NCBI GenBank assembly: GCA_016463045.1
Contig: JAEMSB010000050.1
Span: forward strand, 1 to 14,147
Direction: 5' to 3'
Length of the DNA: 14,147 bases
DNA from: Niveispirillum sp.
GTDB taxonomy: Bacteria > Pseudomonadota > Alphaproteobacteria > Azospirillales > Azospirillaceae
The notes under the pieces were generated by a model that was not told where the DNA came from, did not search any database, and saw only the letters and a program-made list of their open reading frames with translations. The translations under genes were made by a program, and so were the position numbers. Shown piece by piece: positions 14,015 through 14,147 of the stretch; the first letter of the stretch is position 1; every line of letters begins with the position of its first letter.

Positions 14015-14147
14015 TATCCACCCGATCACCCTGCCCAAATGGGGCATCGAAATGTCGGAAGGCACCGTCGCTGCCTGGCATCTGGCCGTGGGTGCGACGG
14101 CGGAGAAGGGCGCGGAGCTGGTCGATATCGAGACGGAAAAGATCGTC
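14007..14147 (+). CDS. acoC: Dihydrolipoamide acyltransferase E2, N-terminal lipoyl domain (partial)
   Basis: First 47 residues of an E2 component, cut by the window end. Seen: a biotinyl/lipoyl domain beginning MADIHPITLPKWGIEMSEGT and reaching the lipoylation motif DIETEKIV, where Lys45 would carry the lipoyl arm. ATG at 14007 overlaps the E1 beta stop by eight bases. The N terminus fits AcoC-type or PDH-type E2. Whether the rest is a classic CoA acyltransferase or an alpha/beta-hydrolase fusion, as in some AcoC proteins, cannot be seen. Confidence 0.88.
   Translation, partial: MADIHPITLPKWGIEMSEGTVAAWHLAVGATAEKGAELVDIETEKIV

Noticed and set aside
12980..14065. 361-residue open frame on the minus strand opposite the E1 beta gene
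   Set aside because: It is antisense to a textbook AcoB-like gene and has no supported start or domain.

Overview
The window comes from a GC-rich bacterium, most likely an alphaproteobacterium (sphingomonad or Rhodospirillales/Azospirillales type). The pointers are high-GC codon use in most of the window, an acetoin-type 2-oxoacid dehydrogenase cluster next to a Rieske oxygenase, and an extragenic palindrome at about 11.9 kb of the GTCATCCCGGCGAAGGCCGG type that I associate with alphaproteobacterial genomes. The exact genus cannot be read from this sequence.

The window has two unrelated halves. Positions 46-4588 hold a compact three-gene operon on the minus strand: a D12-class (Dam-like) DNA adenine methyltransferase, a HerA-type hexameric DNA-pumping ATPase, and a NurA-domain nuclease. 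The first two genes overlap by ATGA and the third follows after 17 bases with a strong Shine-Dalgarno. The genes are visibly less GC-rich than the rest. The simplest reading is a horizontally acquired methylase-translocase-nuclease module, i.e. a candidate anti-phage or restriction-like system. It is the most interesting object here.

From 4775 to the right end lies an ordinary-looking GC-rich catabolic cluster arranged as four transcription units around two divergent promoter regions. Unit A (minus, 6607 to 4775) encodes a MaoC-like hydratase, a VOC/glyoxalase-fold protein and a ThuA-like protein. Unit B (plus, 6749 to 7881) encodes an adrenodoxin-type [2Fe-2S] ferredoxin and a short-chain dehydrogenase (SDR). 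Unit C (minus, 9485 to 7997) encodes an acyl-CoA dehydrogenase and a small Rieske ferredoxin. Unit D (plus, 9765 to beyond the end) encodes a second SDR, a Rieske non-heme iron oxygenase alpha subunit, E1 alpha and E1 beta of an acetoin-dehydrogenase-like complex, and the first 47 residues of its lipoyl E2.

Taken together the right half looks like a pathway in which a substrate is hydroxylated by the Rieske oxygenase, oxidised by SDRs, partly handled as a CoA thioester (acyl-CoA dehydrogenase, MaoC hydratase), and cleaved oxidatively at a 2-oxo or alpha-hydroxyketone group by the TPP/lipoyl complex to give an acyl-CoA. The substrate is unknown. No ferredoxin reductase, no transporter and no regulator lies in the window. 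Both divergent intergenic regions carry TGTATACA-like sites near candidate -10 boxes, which suggests one shared (perhaps GntR-family) regulator. Two long extragenic inverted repeats (7910-8000 and 11851-11971) punctuate the cluster. No tRNA, rRNA, CRISPR array or insertion sequence was seen.
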